64,000 nt of DNA from Ectothiorhodospiraceae bacterium 2226 (GTDB taxonomy: Bacteria > Pseudomonadota > Gammaproteobacteria > GCA-013348725): NCBI GenBank assembly GCA_013348725.1, contig CP054689.1, positions 360,501 to 424,500 of the forward strand. Reading direction: 5' to 3'. A program made the position numbers and the translations under genes. Of the stretch, positions 25,554-33,526 are shown piece after piece. Position 1 is the stretch's first letter; every line of letters starts with the position of its first letter. The notes beneath the pieces were generated by a model that saw only the letters and a program-made list of their open reading frames with translations, had not been told where the DNA came from and searched no databases.

Positions 25554-26867
25554 CGGAATAATGCCGAGCTTGAAGCGGAACAAGCCCACGAAGGCCGCCA
25601 CCGCCACCAGCAGCGAGAACACATCGAAGCGCCCGTCCAGCCCCTGCGGCCACAACACGTGGTAGCCGAAGAACACGGCGAGATTGAAGATCACCCCCAC
25701 CACGGCGGCGGTGATGCCGGTCAGCGGGGCGGTGAAGCTGATATTGCCGTGGGTGGATTCCACCAGCGGACCGCCGCCCAGGATGAACAGGAACGAGGGC
25801 AGGAAGGTGAAGAAGGTCGCCACCGTGGCCGCCAAGGCGCCGGCCAGGAACAGCTGATCCGGGCCGAAGATCGCTTGGCTCCACGCCCCGATGAAGCCCA
25901 CGATGGCCACGATCATGATCAGCGGCCCCGGCGTGGTCTCGCCGAGCGCCAGGCCGTCCATCATCTGGTGCGGCGTGACCCACTGGTAGTACTCCACGCC
26001 GCCCTGGTACACGTAGGGCAGTACCGCGTAGGCCCCACCGAATGTGAGCAGCGCCGCCTTGGTGAAGAACCAGCCGACCTGCGTCAGCATCCCCTGCCAC
26101 CCAAACAGCGCGGTGAGCACCGCCATCGCCAACAGCCAGAGCCCCAACCCCACGACGAGGATGCGTACCAGGCGCCGCCAGGTGAAACGCGCGTGCGCCG
26201 GCGTCGGCGTGTGGTCGTCGAGGATCGCCGGCCCGTAGCGTTGGGCGCCGCCGCCCGCGTGCCCCCCGCCCAAGGCGAACGTGGCCGGCGCAAGACGTCC
26301 GCCGATGAACCCGATCAGCGCCGCCACACCCACGATCAGCGGGAACGGTATACCGAAGGCGAACATCGCGACAAAGGCCGCCGCGGCTATGCCCCATAAG
26401 GGGACGTTGGCCAGCGCGCGCGAGCCGATGCGGTAGGCGGCAAACAGCACGATGGCCACCACCGCGGGCTTGATGCCGTACAAAATGCCCGCCACGGCCG
26501 GTACATCGCCCCAGCGCAGGTAGATCCAGCTCAGCACGATCAGTAGCACCAGCGAAGGCAGCACGAACAACACCCCGGCCAAGATCGCGCCCCAGGTGCG
26601 GTGCAGCAACCAGCCGATGTAGGTGGCGAGCTGCTGGGCCTCGGGTCCGGGCAGCAGCATGCAATAGTTGAGCGCGTGCAAGAAGCGCCGCTCCGAGATC
26701 CAGCGCCGCTGCTCCACCAGATCGTAATGCATGATCGAGATCTGGCCCGCCGGCCCGCCGAAGCTGATGAAGCCCAGGCGCAACCAGTACCAGAAAGCCT
26801 CACGCCAACTCACTCGGCGCACCGGCGCGTCAGCCGCGTCACCGGCAAGCGCGTTGTCGCTGCTCAT
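25497..26867 (-). CDS. chrA: Chromate transporter ChrA
   Basis: This inner-membrane protein of the CHR superfamily exports chromate. The 456 residues comprise two homologous halves. The N-half carries GFISFGGPAGQISIMHYDLV and LPGPEAQQLATYIGW (about 32-85). The C-half carries the equivalent LTFGGAYAVLPYVYQ and LGETTPGPLIMIVAIVGF stretches. The start overlaps the chrB stop (ATGA-type, 4 bases), so the pair is one operon. Sulfate/chromate specificity cannot be read from sequence. Confidence 0.9.
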   Translation of the reverse strand: MSSDNALAGDAADAPVRRVSWREAFWYWLRLGFISFGGPAGQISIMHYDLVEQRRWISERRFLHALNYCMLLPGPEAQQLATYIGWLLHRTWGAILAGVLFVLPSLVLLIVLSWIYLRWGDVPAVAGILYGIKPAVVAIVLFAAYRIGSRALANVPLWGIAAAAFVAMFAFGIPFPLIVGVAALIGFIGGRLAPATFALGGGHAGGGAQRYGPAILDDHTPTPAHARFTWRRLVRILVVGLGLWLLAMAVLTALFGWQGMLTQVGWFFTKAALLTFGGAYAVLPYVYQGGVEYYQWVTPHQMMDGLALGETTPGPLIMIVAIVGFIGAWSQAIFGPDQLFLAGALAATVATFFTFLPSFLFILGGGPLVESTHGNISFTAPLTGITAAVVGVIFNLAVFFGYHVLWPQGLDGRFDVFSLLVAVAAFVGLFRFKLGIIPLIGVCGALGLGYSVLVGL

Positions 26868-27820
26868 GCATCGTTCTCCTCTTGCCTTGCCAGGGCCGCC
26901 GCCAAGCCGCCCGCCAAGGCATCAAAAATCACCAGCGCCTCGCCCAGCAGCGCGTCGTCGTCCGCATGACGCTCACGCGCGCCACGCAGCATCGCCTCCA
27001 GACCGGGCGCCTCGGGCGATGGCACGCCGCCGACGTCGAGGTAGTGCACCAGCTGCGCCAGGCGCGCCAGCACCGGCTCGCGCTCCAGCCCAAAGCTCGC
27101 CGCCAGCACCTCGAAAGTGACGCGGTTACCCACGTGGGTGAACTCGGCACCGTCGAAATCGAAGCCGACGGCACCGGCCGCTAAGTCGGCCGGTGCCGCG
27201 AGCCAAAGGAAACGCGCCTCGGGATCTATGTGGCGCCGAATGAGCCACGCGCTCGCCAGGCGATCGATCCACGGTCGACGGCGTGTCGCCCACAGGCGTG
27301 CGCGATAGTCCGCGCGCCGACGCGCTTCGATGGCGCCGCCCAGCGCGCGAGGCTCCCCCGCGGCGCCCTCAACAGCGGCCTCCAGCCGCGCCAGCAGTGC
27401 CCGCGCCCGCGCGCGCTCGGCGCCAGGGAAGTAGTCGATCGCCTCGATGCGCGCGAGCTCACGCGCCCGCTTGGCCAGCTCACGCGCCGCGGCGCCCGGC
27501 GATTTGGCCTCCAGCTCCGCCGCGCGCGCAGTCGTTTGGCGGCTCCACGCGGCATAGTCGTTTGCGCGATCGAACAGCTGGCGGAAGGCCCCAGCCTGCG
27601 CCGCGTCGGCCTGCACATCCAACACCTGGGCGCCGCCGCCGGCCGCCGTCACTTCAGCCGCCTGTTCAACGAGAAACTCCCGCAGTCCCGCTTTCTGAGG
27701 CAGGAGGTACACGCCGTCGCGCAGCACCGCGCAGCCGCGCGCGCGTAGCCCGCGCCAGACGCGCATGCGCGCCGTGGCCTGCGCCGACGGGAGTGCGAGG
27801 ATCAAAAGGTGCCAGTCCAT
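26864..27820 (-). CDS. chrB: Chromate resistance protein ChrB
   Basis: This 318-residue protein has the usual ChrB layout. The N-terminal domain (MDWHLLILALPS, RVWRGLRARGCAVLRDGVYLLP) acts as a chromate-responsive regulator in characterised homologues. The C-terminal domain carries RRRPWIDRLASAWLIRRHIDPEARFLW and the VTFEVLAASFGL stretch. It precedes chrA with overlapping start and stop. The divergent pentahaem lipoprotein gene begins 137 bases away, so a ChrB-controlled promoter region may be shared, but no operator was recognised. Confidence 0.9.
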   Translation of the reverse strand: MDWHLLILALPSAQATARMRVWRGLRARGCAVLRDGVYLLPQKAGLREFLVEQAAEVTAAGGGAQVLDVQADAAQAGAFRQLFDRANDYAAWSRQTTARAAELEAKSPGAAARELAKRARELARIEAIDYFPGAERARARALLARLEAAVEGAAGEPRALGGAIEARRRADYRARLWATRRRPWIDRLASAWLIRRHIDPEARFLWLAAPADLAAGAVGFDFDGAEFTHVGNRVTFEVLAASFGLEREPVLARLAQLVHYLDVGGVPSPEAPGLEAMLRGARERHADDDALLGEALVIFDALAGGLAAALARQEENDA

Positions 27821-27957
27821 AGGGCGTAGAGATTACTACCTTATGTGTCTCGAACGCTACTTCACGCGTGCAGCTAGTTCCCCTCCGGCCGCCAGTTGGG
27901 ACACACGCCACGTCCGCTTGCAATTCAGCCTCTTACACTTGCCGGCTCCCTTGAAAC

Positions 27958-30087
27958 ATGGATGCCATCATGTCGCACGGCCTCGCTCGCGTACTCAATC
28001 TGTCGCTAGTGCTCATCGCTCTAGCCTCCCTCGCCCTGGTGCTGGCCGGCTGTGGTGGCGGCTCGAACGCGGGCAGCAACGGCGAGGCCACGACCCCCGC
28101 CCCCGATGGCGAGGTCGAGGCGAACGCCGCGCTGAGGGTCGAAGACGTGTCAGTCGCCGCGGGCGATCAGGAAGCGTGGTTCACGGTTTGGCGTACGGAT
28201 GTGGAGCGCAAAGCAATCCTTCGCTACGCGACGGCGGACGGTTCAGCCGTGGCCGGCACCGACTACCAGACGGTGCAGGGTGCGCTGGAATTCGCCGCCG
28301 GCGAAAGCGCCAAGCACGTGGTGGTGAAGCTCCTCGGCAAGCCTGAGGAGCGGGTGGACTTCTCCTTGGTTCTCGCCGACCAAGAAGGAACAGAGCAGGC
28401 GGTCGGCCGGGCCCGCATCGTGCCCCTGTTGGGCGAGGCGGCGTTCGATCCCAACTGGGCGGACACCGGCGCCTTCAGCAACGCCAACAGTTGCGCCGCC
28501 TGCCACACCGCCAATGGACAGGTGATGACGCACGCCGGCCAAGACGTCAGCCCGCCGGACATGTGGAAGCACAGCATGATGGGGCAGAGTCTGACCGACC
28601 CCTACTTCCAGGCAGCGCTGGCGGAGGAAACCCACGTGTTCCCGCACCTCGCCGGCAAGATCGAGGACACCTGCCTCACCTGCCACGCACCGATGGGCCG
28701 CACCCACGCGCACCAGACGGGCGTCGGGCTCGACAGCGACGGCCACTACCGCCTGGAGACGGCGCTGCAGCAGATGCATGCGCGCGAGGGCGTAAGCTGC
28801 ACCGCCTGTCACCAGATCCGGGACGACGGCAAACTCGGCACCGCGGCCTCCTTCACCGGCCAGTACAGCCTCGGCACCGGGGAGATCTACGGGCCCTACC
28901 CCGAGCCGCGCGCCGGCGCCATGCAAAACAGGACCCAGTACACCCCCGTGTACAGCCCCCATATGCGCGATTCGGCCATGTGCGCCACCTGCCACACCTT
29001 GTTCACGCCGGTGATCGATATCGCCACCCTGCAGCCCACCGGCAAGAGCTTTCCCGAGCAGACGCCCTATCTCGAGTGGCGCAACAGCGTGTACGGCCCC
29101 GGACGCAGCGCGGAAAGGTCGTGCCAGGCCTGCCACATGGCCGAGCCCCACGACGGCTACGCGACGCAGATCGCCACTCGCCCGGACGGCGGCACCATCG
29201 CCAACCTGCCCGTGCGCAGCCCGTTTCACGCCCACACCTTCACCGGCGGCAACGCCCATACCCTGGAGCTGTTGAAGGCCTATCGCGACGTGCTGGGTAT
29301 CGCCGACAGCACCACCGAGGCCGGCTTCGAGGCGGCCATCGCCCGCACGCGCGACCTGCTGGCCAAGGAGACGGCAGACCTGGAGATCGGCATCATCGGC
29401 ACCGATGACGACGGGCGCCTCGCCATCCCCGTCACGATCACCAACCGCACCGGTCACAAGCTGCCGACCGCCTATCCCTCGCGCCGGGTATGGCTGCACC
29501 TAGAGGTGACCGACCGTGACGGACAGCTGGTGTTCGAGTCCGGGCGCCCGGACGCGGCGGGGCGACTGTCGGTGGACGCCGATCACTTACACCCGCAGTG
29601 CCTGGCGCCGAAGAAGGACGCGCCGGTGGCGGGCTGTTACGAACCGCACCACGAGGTGATCGAGGACCCCGCGCAGGTCGCCATCTACGAATCGGTGCTG
29701 GGGGACGTGAACGGCAACATCACCTATGTACTGCTGCACGCCGCGGAGTATCTGAAGGACAACCGCATCCCGCCGCGCGGCTTCGACCGCAGCGCCGTCC
29801 CGGCGGACGGCACGACCGGCATCTTCGGTCGTGCCGCCCACGATCCCGACTTCAACCAGGACTCCACGGGCGAGGGCAGCGGGACCGACACGGTGCACTA
29901 CCGCGTGGAGACGGGCGACGCCCAGGGGCCGTTCACGGTGCAGGCGCGCCTGCTCTATCAGGCGGTGCGCCCCACCTTCGTCGAAGCCCTGCACGCGGAC
30001 GACCCGCGGGTGGACCGTTACAAGCACATGGTGCAGAAGATCCCGCCGTCGGTGGAGGAACTGGCCGAGACGCAGGCGGTGTACTGA
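27958..30087 (+). CDS. Pentahaem cytochrome c lipoprotein with Calx-beta-like domain
   Basis: This exported 709-residue protein has a lipobox (LVLAGC, C32), so it is probably membrane-anchored in the periplasm or at the cell surface. Residues about 55-155 look like a Calx-beta domain (ATADGSAVAGTDYQ followed by GALEFAAGES). Five haem c motifs follow: CAACH 179-183, CLTCH 239-243, CTACH 281-285, CATCH 342-346 and CQACH 389-393. The region after about 460 has no haem motif but carries NRTGHKLPTAYPSRRVWLH, seen in a family of multihaem proteins of unknown role. The start at 27958 is the first ATG; ATG 27970 is an alternative. It may exchange electrons with external acceptors or nitrogen/sulfur compounds, but no function can be assigned. 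Confidence 0.75.
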   Translation: MDAIMSHGLARVLNLSLVLIALASLALVLAGCGGGSNAGSNGEATTPAPDGEVEANAALRVEDVSVAAGDQEAWFTVWRTDVERKAILRYATADGSAVAGTDYQTVQGALEFAAGESAKHVVVKLLGKPEERVDFSLVLADQEGTEQAVGRARIVPLLGEAAFDPNWADTGAFSNANSCAACHTANGQVMTHAGQDVSPPDMWKHSMMGQSLTDPYFQAALAEETHVFPHLAGKIEDTCLTCHAPMGRTHAHQTGVGLDSDGHYRLETALQQMHAREGVSCTACHQIRDDGKLGTAASFTGQYSLGTGEIYGPYPEPRAGAMQNRTQYTPVYSPHMRDSAMCATCHTLFTPVIDIATLQPTGKSFPEQTPYLEWRNSVYGPGRSAERSCQACHMAEPHDGYATQIATRPDGGTIANLPVRSPFHAHTFTGGNAHTLELLKAYRDVLGIADSTTEAGFEAAIARTRDLLAKETADLEIGIIGTDDDGRLAIPVTITNRTGHKLPTAYPSRRVWLHLEVTDRDGQLVFESGRPDAAGRLSVDADHLHPQCLAPKKDAPVAGCYEPHHEVIEDPAQVAIYESVLGDVNGNITYVLLHAAEYLKDNRIPPRGFDRSAVPADGTTGIFGRAAHDPDFNQDSTGEGSGTDTVHYRVETGDAQGPFTVQARLLYQAVRPTFVEALHADDPRVDRYKHMVQKIPPSVEELAETQAVY

Positions 30088-30250
30088 GCGCGGGTTAGGG
30101 AAGCGCCGATCAATTCAGGGCTTCCCGCGGTACACGGAGGTGCCGCCGTGATCGACCGCTGCACGCCGTCGCTCGCGAAGCAAAGTGAAAACCGCGTTCT
30201 CGCTTTGCGTGGTCTGATAAATCCAGGATGGATGTATTCAGACCTCCCCC

Positions 30251-33200
30251 TTAGTCGTCGTCCTGCGCCAGCAGGCTGGCGTTGCCGCCGACGGCGGCGG
30301 TGTTCACGCTGACGGTGCGCTCGGTGGCGAAGCGCAGCAGGTAATGCGGGCCCCCGGCCTTCGGCCCGGTGCCCGACAGGCCCTCGCCGCCGAAGGGCTG
30401 GGCGCCCACCACCGCGCCGATCATGTTGCGGTTGACGTACACGTTGCCGACCCGCGCGCGGCGCCGGATGTAGTCGACGGTGGCGTCGATGCGGCTGTGG
30501 ATGCCGAGCGTCAGGCCGTAGCCGGTGGCGTTGATGGCCTCCACCAGGTCATCGAGCCGTTCGGCCGCATACGCCAGCACATGGAGCACCGGCCCGAACA
30601 CCTCGGTGTGCAGGCGCTCCAGGCCGTCGAGCTCGACCAGCGTGGGCGCAAAGTAGCTGCCCGCGCGTGCGGCCTCCGGTAGGGGCAGGCTGTGCACGGC
30701 CAGGCCCGCAGCGCGCATCGCCTGCACGTGGCCGGCCAGCGTCTGCGCCGCCCCGGCATCGATCACCGGCCCGACGTCGGTGGCAAAGAGCGCCGGGTCG
30801 CCCACCCTCAGTTCCGCCATCGCCCCCTTCAAGAGTTCCAGCACGCGCGGCGCGATCTCCTGCTGCACGCACAGCACCCGCAGCGCCGAGCAGCGTTGGC
30901 CCGCGCTGTTGAAGGCCGAGTGCAGCACGTCCGTCACCACCTGCTCGGGCAGGGCTGAGGAATCCACGATCATGGCGTTCTGCCCGCCCGTCTCGGCGAT
31001 CAGCGGCACCAACGGTCCCGGCCGGGCGGCCAGGCGCTGTTGCAACCCACGCGCCACCTCGGTGGAGCCGGTGAAGGCGATGCCGGCGAGGCGCGGGTCG
31101 CAGACGAGCGCCTCCAGCGCGGCGCCCGGCGCGGGCACAAACTGCAGCGCCTCGGCGGGGAACTCGGCCGCCAGCATGATTTCCACCGCGCGCGCGGCCA
31201 CCAGCGGGGTGTGACTGGCGGGCTTCGCCAGCACCGGGTTGCCCGCGGCGAGCGCCGCGGCCACCTGACCCACAAAGATCGCTAGCGGGAAGTTCCACGG
31301 GCTGATGCACAGGAACACGCCGCGCCCGTGTAGTTGCAGGAAGTTACTCTCGCCCGCGGGGCCGGGTAGCGGCTGCGGACTCTGGAACCGGCGCCGCGCC
31401 TGGGCCGCGTAATAGCGACAGAAGTCGGCCGCCTCGCGCACCTCCGCCAAGGCGTCCGGGAGGGTCTTGCCGGCCTCACGCACGCACAGCGCCATGAGCT
31501 CCGCCCGATGCGCCTCCAGGGCGTCGGCCGCCTGCTCCAGCCAGCGCGCACGCCGTTCGGCCGAGACTTGCTCGAAGTCGCGTGCCGCGCCCTGGGCGAG
31601 CGCGAGCGCCTCTTCGATGAGCGCCGCGTCCGCCTGCACCACATCGCCGACCGGACGGGAATGGTCGCACGGCTCCACCCGCGCCTTCGCGGCTCCCTCC
31701 CGCGCGCGGCCGCCCACGATGGGCGCGGCGCGCCAGCGATGCTCCGCCCACGGAGCGAGCTCCGCCGCCAGCGCGCTCACGGTGCGCACATCGCCGAAAT
31801 CGAGGCCGCGCGAGTTCTTACGTTCGGGGCGGAACAGGTCGGGCGGCGCCGCGAGCCGCGCGCTGGGCCGATAGGGCGTGGTGACCAACTCGTGCACCGG
31901 GTCCACCACCACCTGCTCGATCGGCCGCGCGGCCTCCCCCAGCCGGTGCACGAACGAGGTGTTGGCGCCGTTCTCGAGCAGGCGCCGCACCAGGTAAGGC
32001 AGCAACTCGCGATGCCCGCCCACCGGGGCGTAGATCCGGCAGGGTGGAGCGTCGGGCCGCTGCTCGGTAAGGGCCTCGTAGAGCGCCTCCCCCATGCCGT
32101 GCAGGCGCTGAAACTCCACCCGCCGCCCGGACGCAATGTTCAGCACGTAAGCGACGCTGTAGGCATTGTGGGTGGCAAACTGCGGATGGAAGGCATCCTC
32201 CGCCTCGACCAGCAGGCGCGCGCAGGCCAGCCACGAGACGTCGGTGGCCAGCTTGCGCGTATACACCGGAAAGCCGTCCAAGCCGCGCTCCTGCGCCCAC
32301 TTGATCTCCGAGTCCCAGTACGCGCCCTTGACCAGGCGCACCGGCATCCGGCGCCCGGCCCCGCGCGCCAGCGCCGCGAGCCACTCCAACACCGCCGGAG
32401 CTCGCTTCTGGTAGGCCTGTACCGCAAGGCCGAGCCCCTCCCAGCCGGCCAACGCGGGATCGGCGTAGGCCTGCTCGAACAGATCGAGCGACAGGTCCAG
32501 GCGCTCCGCTTCCTCGGCGTCCCAGGTCAGCTGCACGCCCTTGGCGCGCGCCAGCTGGGCAAGCGACTGCAGACGGGGGCCGAGTTCGGCCAACACGCGT
32601 CCATGCTGGGCATAGGCATAGCGCGGGTGCAGCGCCGAGAGCTTGACCGAGACGCCGGGCATGGCGAGCGGGTCGTCGGCGGCCGCCGGCGGCGCGCCCT
32701 CACCCGCCCGCGCGATCGCCTCCTGATAGGCGCGCATGTAACGCTCCACATCGGTGGCGGTGAGGGCAGCCTCGCCCAGCATGTCGTAGGAATAGCGGGT
32801 GTCCGGCCGACGCGCGCCGCGCTGCAGCGCCTCGGCCATGTCGCGCCCCAGTACAAACTGGCGCGCCAGGATGCGCATGGCCTGCTGCAAAGCCACCCGC
32901 ACCAGCGGCTCGCCGCCGCGCGCCAAGACCCGGCCCAATACGGCCTGCACCGAGGCGCTGTCCGGCGCGGGACGGCTGAGCCGGCCGGTCAGCATCAAGG
33001 CCCAGGTGGAGGCGTTCACAAACAGCGAGCGGCCGGCGCCGAGGTGGCGGTCCCACTGGCCGCGCGCGAGTTTCTCCTTGATCAGGCGGTCGGCGGTCGC
33101 TCGGTCGGGGATGCGCAGCAACGCCTCCGCGAGGCACATCATCACCACGCCTTCTTCAGAGGAGAGGTCGTACTCGTGCAGAAAGGCGTCCAATCCGCCC

Positions 33201-33397
33201 TGGCGCGCCTGGTGCTGCTGCGCAGCACGCGCCAGTTCGCGTGCCCGCTGCAAGACCTCGCGGGCCGCTTGCGGAGGGAGTTCAGCGCGCGGCAGCAGGC
33301 CGGCCACGGCCACGGCCTCTTCGAGACGCGCGCGATGGGCCACCGCGGCACGCAGCGGCGGCAGCTCTGTGACGGGTGCGGCAAAGCGGCCAGTCAT
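30251..33397 (-). CDS. putA: Bifunctional proline dehydrogenase / P5C dehydrogenase PutA
   Basis: This enzyme oxidises proline to glutamate in two steps with channelling between domains. The protein of 1048 residues begins with the arm and proline dehydrogenase barrel (WDAEEAERLDLSLDLFEQ, RLVKGAYWD, FATHNAYS) and continues with an aldehyde dehydrogenase domain carrying the catalytic Glu (ETGGQN) and Cys (GQRCSA). It lacks the N-terminal ribbon-helix-helix of E. coli PutA and so is the non-regulatory short form. The start at 33397 has GGGG six bases upstream and begins MTGRFAAP. Electrons go to FAD and quinone, and to NAD. It is divergent from the GGDEF gene. Confidence 0.93.
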   Translation of the reverse strand: MTGRFAAPVTELPPLRAAVAHRARLEEAVAVAGLLPRAELPPQAAREVLQRARELARAAQQHQARQGGLDAFLHEYDLSSEEGVVMMCLAEALLRIPDRATADRLIKEKLARGQWDRHLGAGRSLFVNASTWALMLTGRLSRPAPDSASVQAVLGRVLARGGEPLVRVALQQAMRILARQFVLGRDMAEALQRGARRPDTRYSYDMLGEAALTATDVERYMRAYQEAIARAGEGAPPAAADDPLAMPGVSVKLSALHPRYAYAQHGRVLAELGPRLQSLAQLARAKGVQLTWDAEEAERLDLSLDLFEQAYADPALAGWEGLGLAVQAYQKRAPAVLEWLAALARGAGRRMPVRLVKGAYWDSEIKWAQERGLDGFPVYTRKLATDVSWLACARLLVEAEDAFHPQFATHNAYSVAYVLNIASGRRVEFQRLHGMGEALYEALTEQRPDAPPCRIYAPVGGHRELLPYLVRRLLENGANTSFVHRLGEAARPIEQVVVDPVHELVTTPYRPSARLAAPPDLFRPERKNSRGLDFGDVRTVSALAAELAPWAEHRWRAAPIVGGRAREGAAKARVEPCDHSRPVGDVVQADAALIEEALALAQGAARDFEQVSAERRARWLEQAADALEAHRAELMALCVREAGKTLPDALAEVREAADFCRYYAAQARRRFQSPQPLPGPAGESNFLQLHGRGVFLCISPWNFPLAIFVGQVAAALAAGNPVLAKPASHTPLVAARAVEIMLAAEFPAEALQFVPAPGAALEALVCDPRLAGIAFTGSTEVARGLQQRLAARPGPLVPLIAETGGQNAMIVDSSALPEQVVTDVLHSAFNSAGQRCSALRVLCVQQEIAPRVLELLKGAMAELRVGDPALFATDVGPVIDAGAAQTLAGHVQAMRAAGLAVHSLPLPEAARAGSYFAPTLVELDGLERLHTEVFGPVLHVLAYAAERLDDLVEAINATGYGLTLGIHSRIDATVDYIRRRARVGNVYVNRNMIGAVVGAQPFGGEGLSGTGPKAGGPHYLLRFATERTVSVNTAAVGGNASLLAQDDD

Positions 33398-33526
33398 AAT
33401 CGCCCCACCATAGCCCAGGCGTCGGGGCACTGCTATACGTTCTCAGGGGGAATCAGCGACGCATTGTCGCCGGGTTGCACTCGGCGGGCCGCCTGCCGCG
33501 TGCCCGCCGTTCTCGTTGGAGCACGG

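Noticed and set aside
30088-30250. Inverted repeats (GGGAAGC/GCTTCCC and GCAAAG/CTTTGC) between the pentahaem gene and putA
   Set aside because: Stems are short with long loops and no T-run. I could not justify a terminator, REP element or RNA gene.
31508-33526. 673 codons of open frame ahead of the GGDEF gene, apparently giving a 1390-residue protein
   Set aside because: This part is antisense to putA and has no domain character. A good ribosome-binding site and the PAS start place the real start at 33527. Such open antisense frames are common at this GC content.
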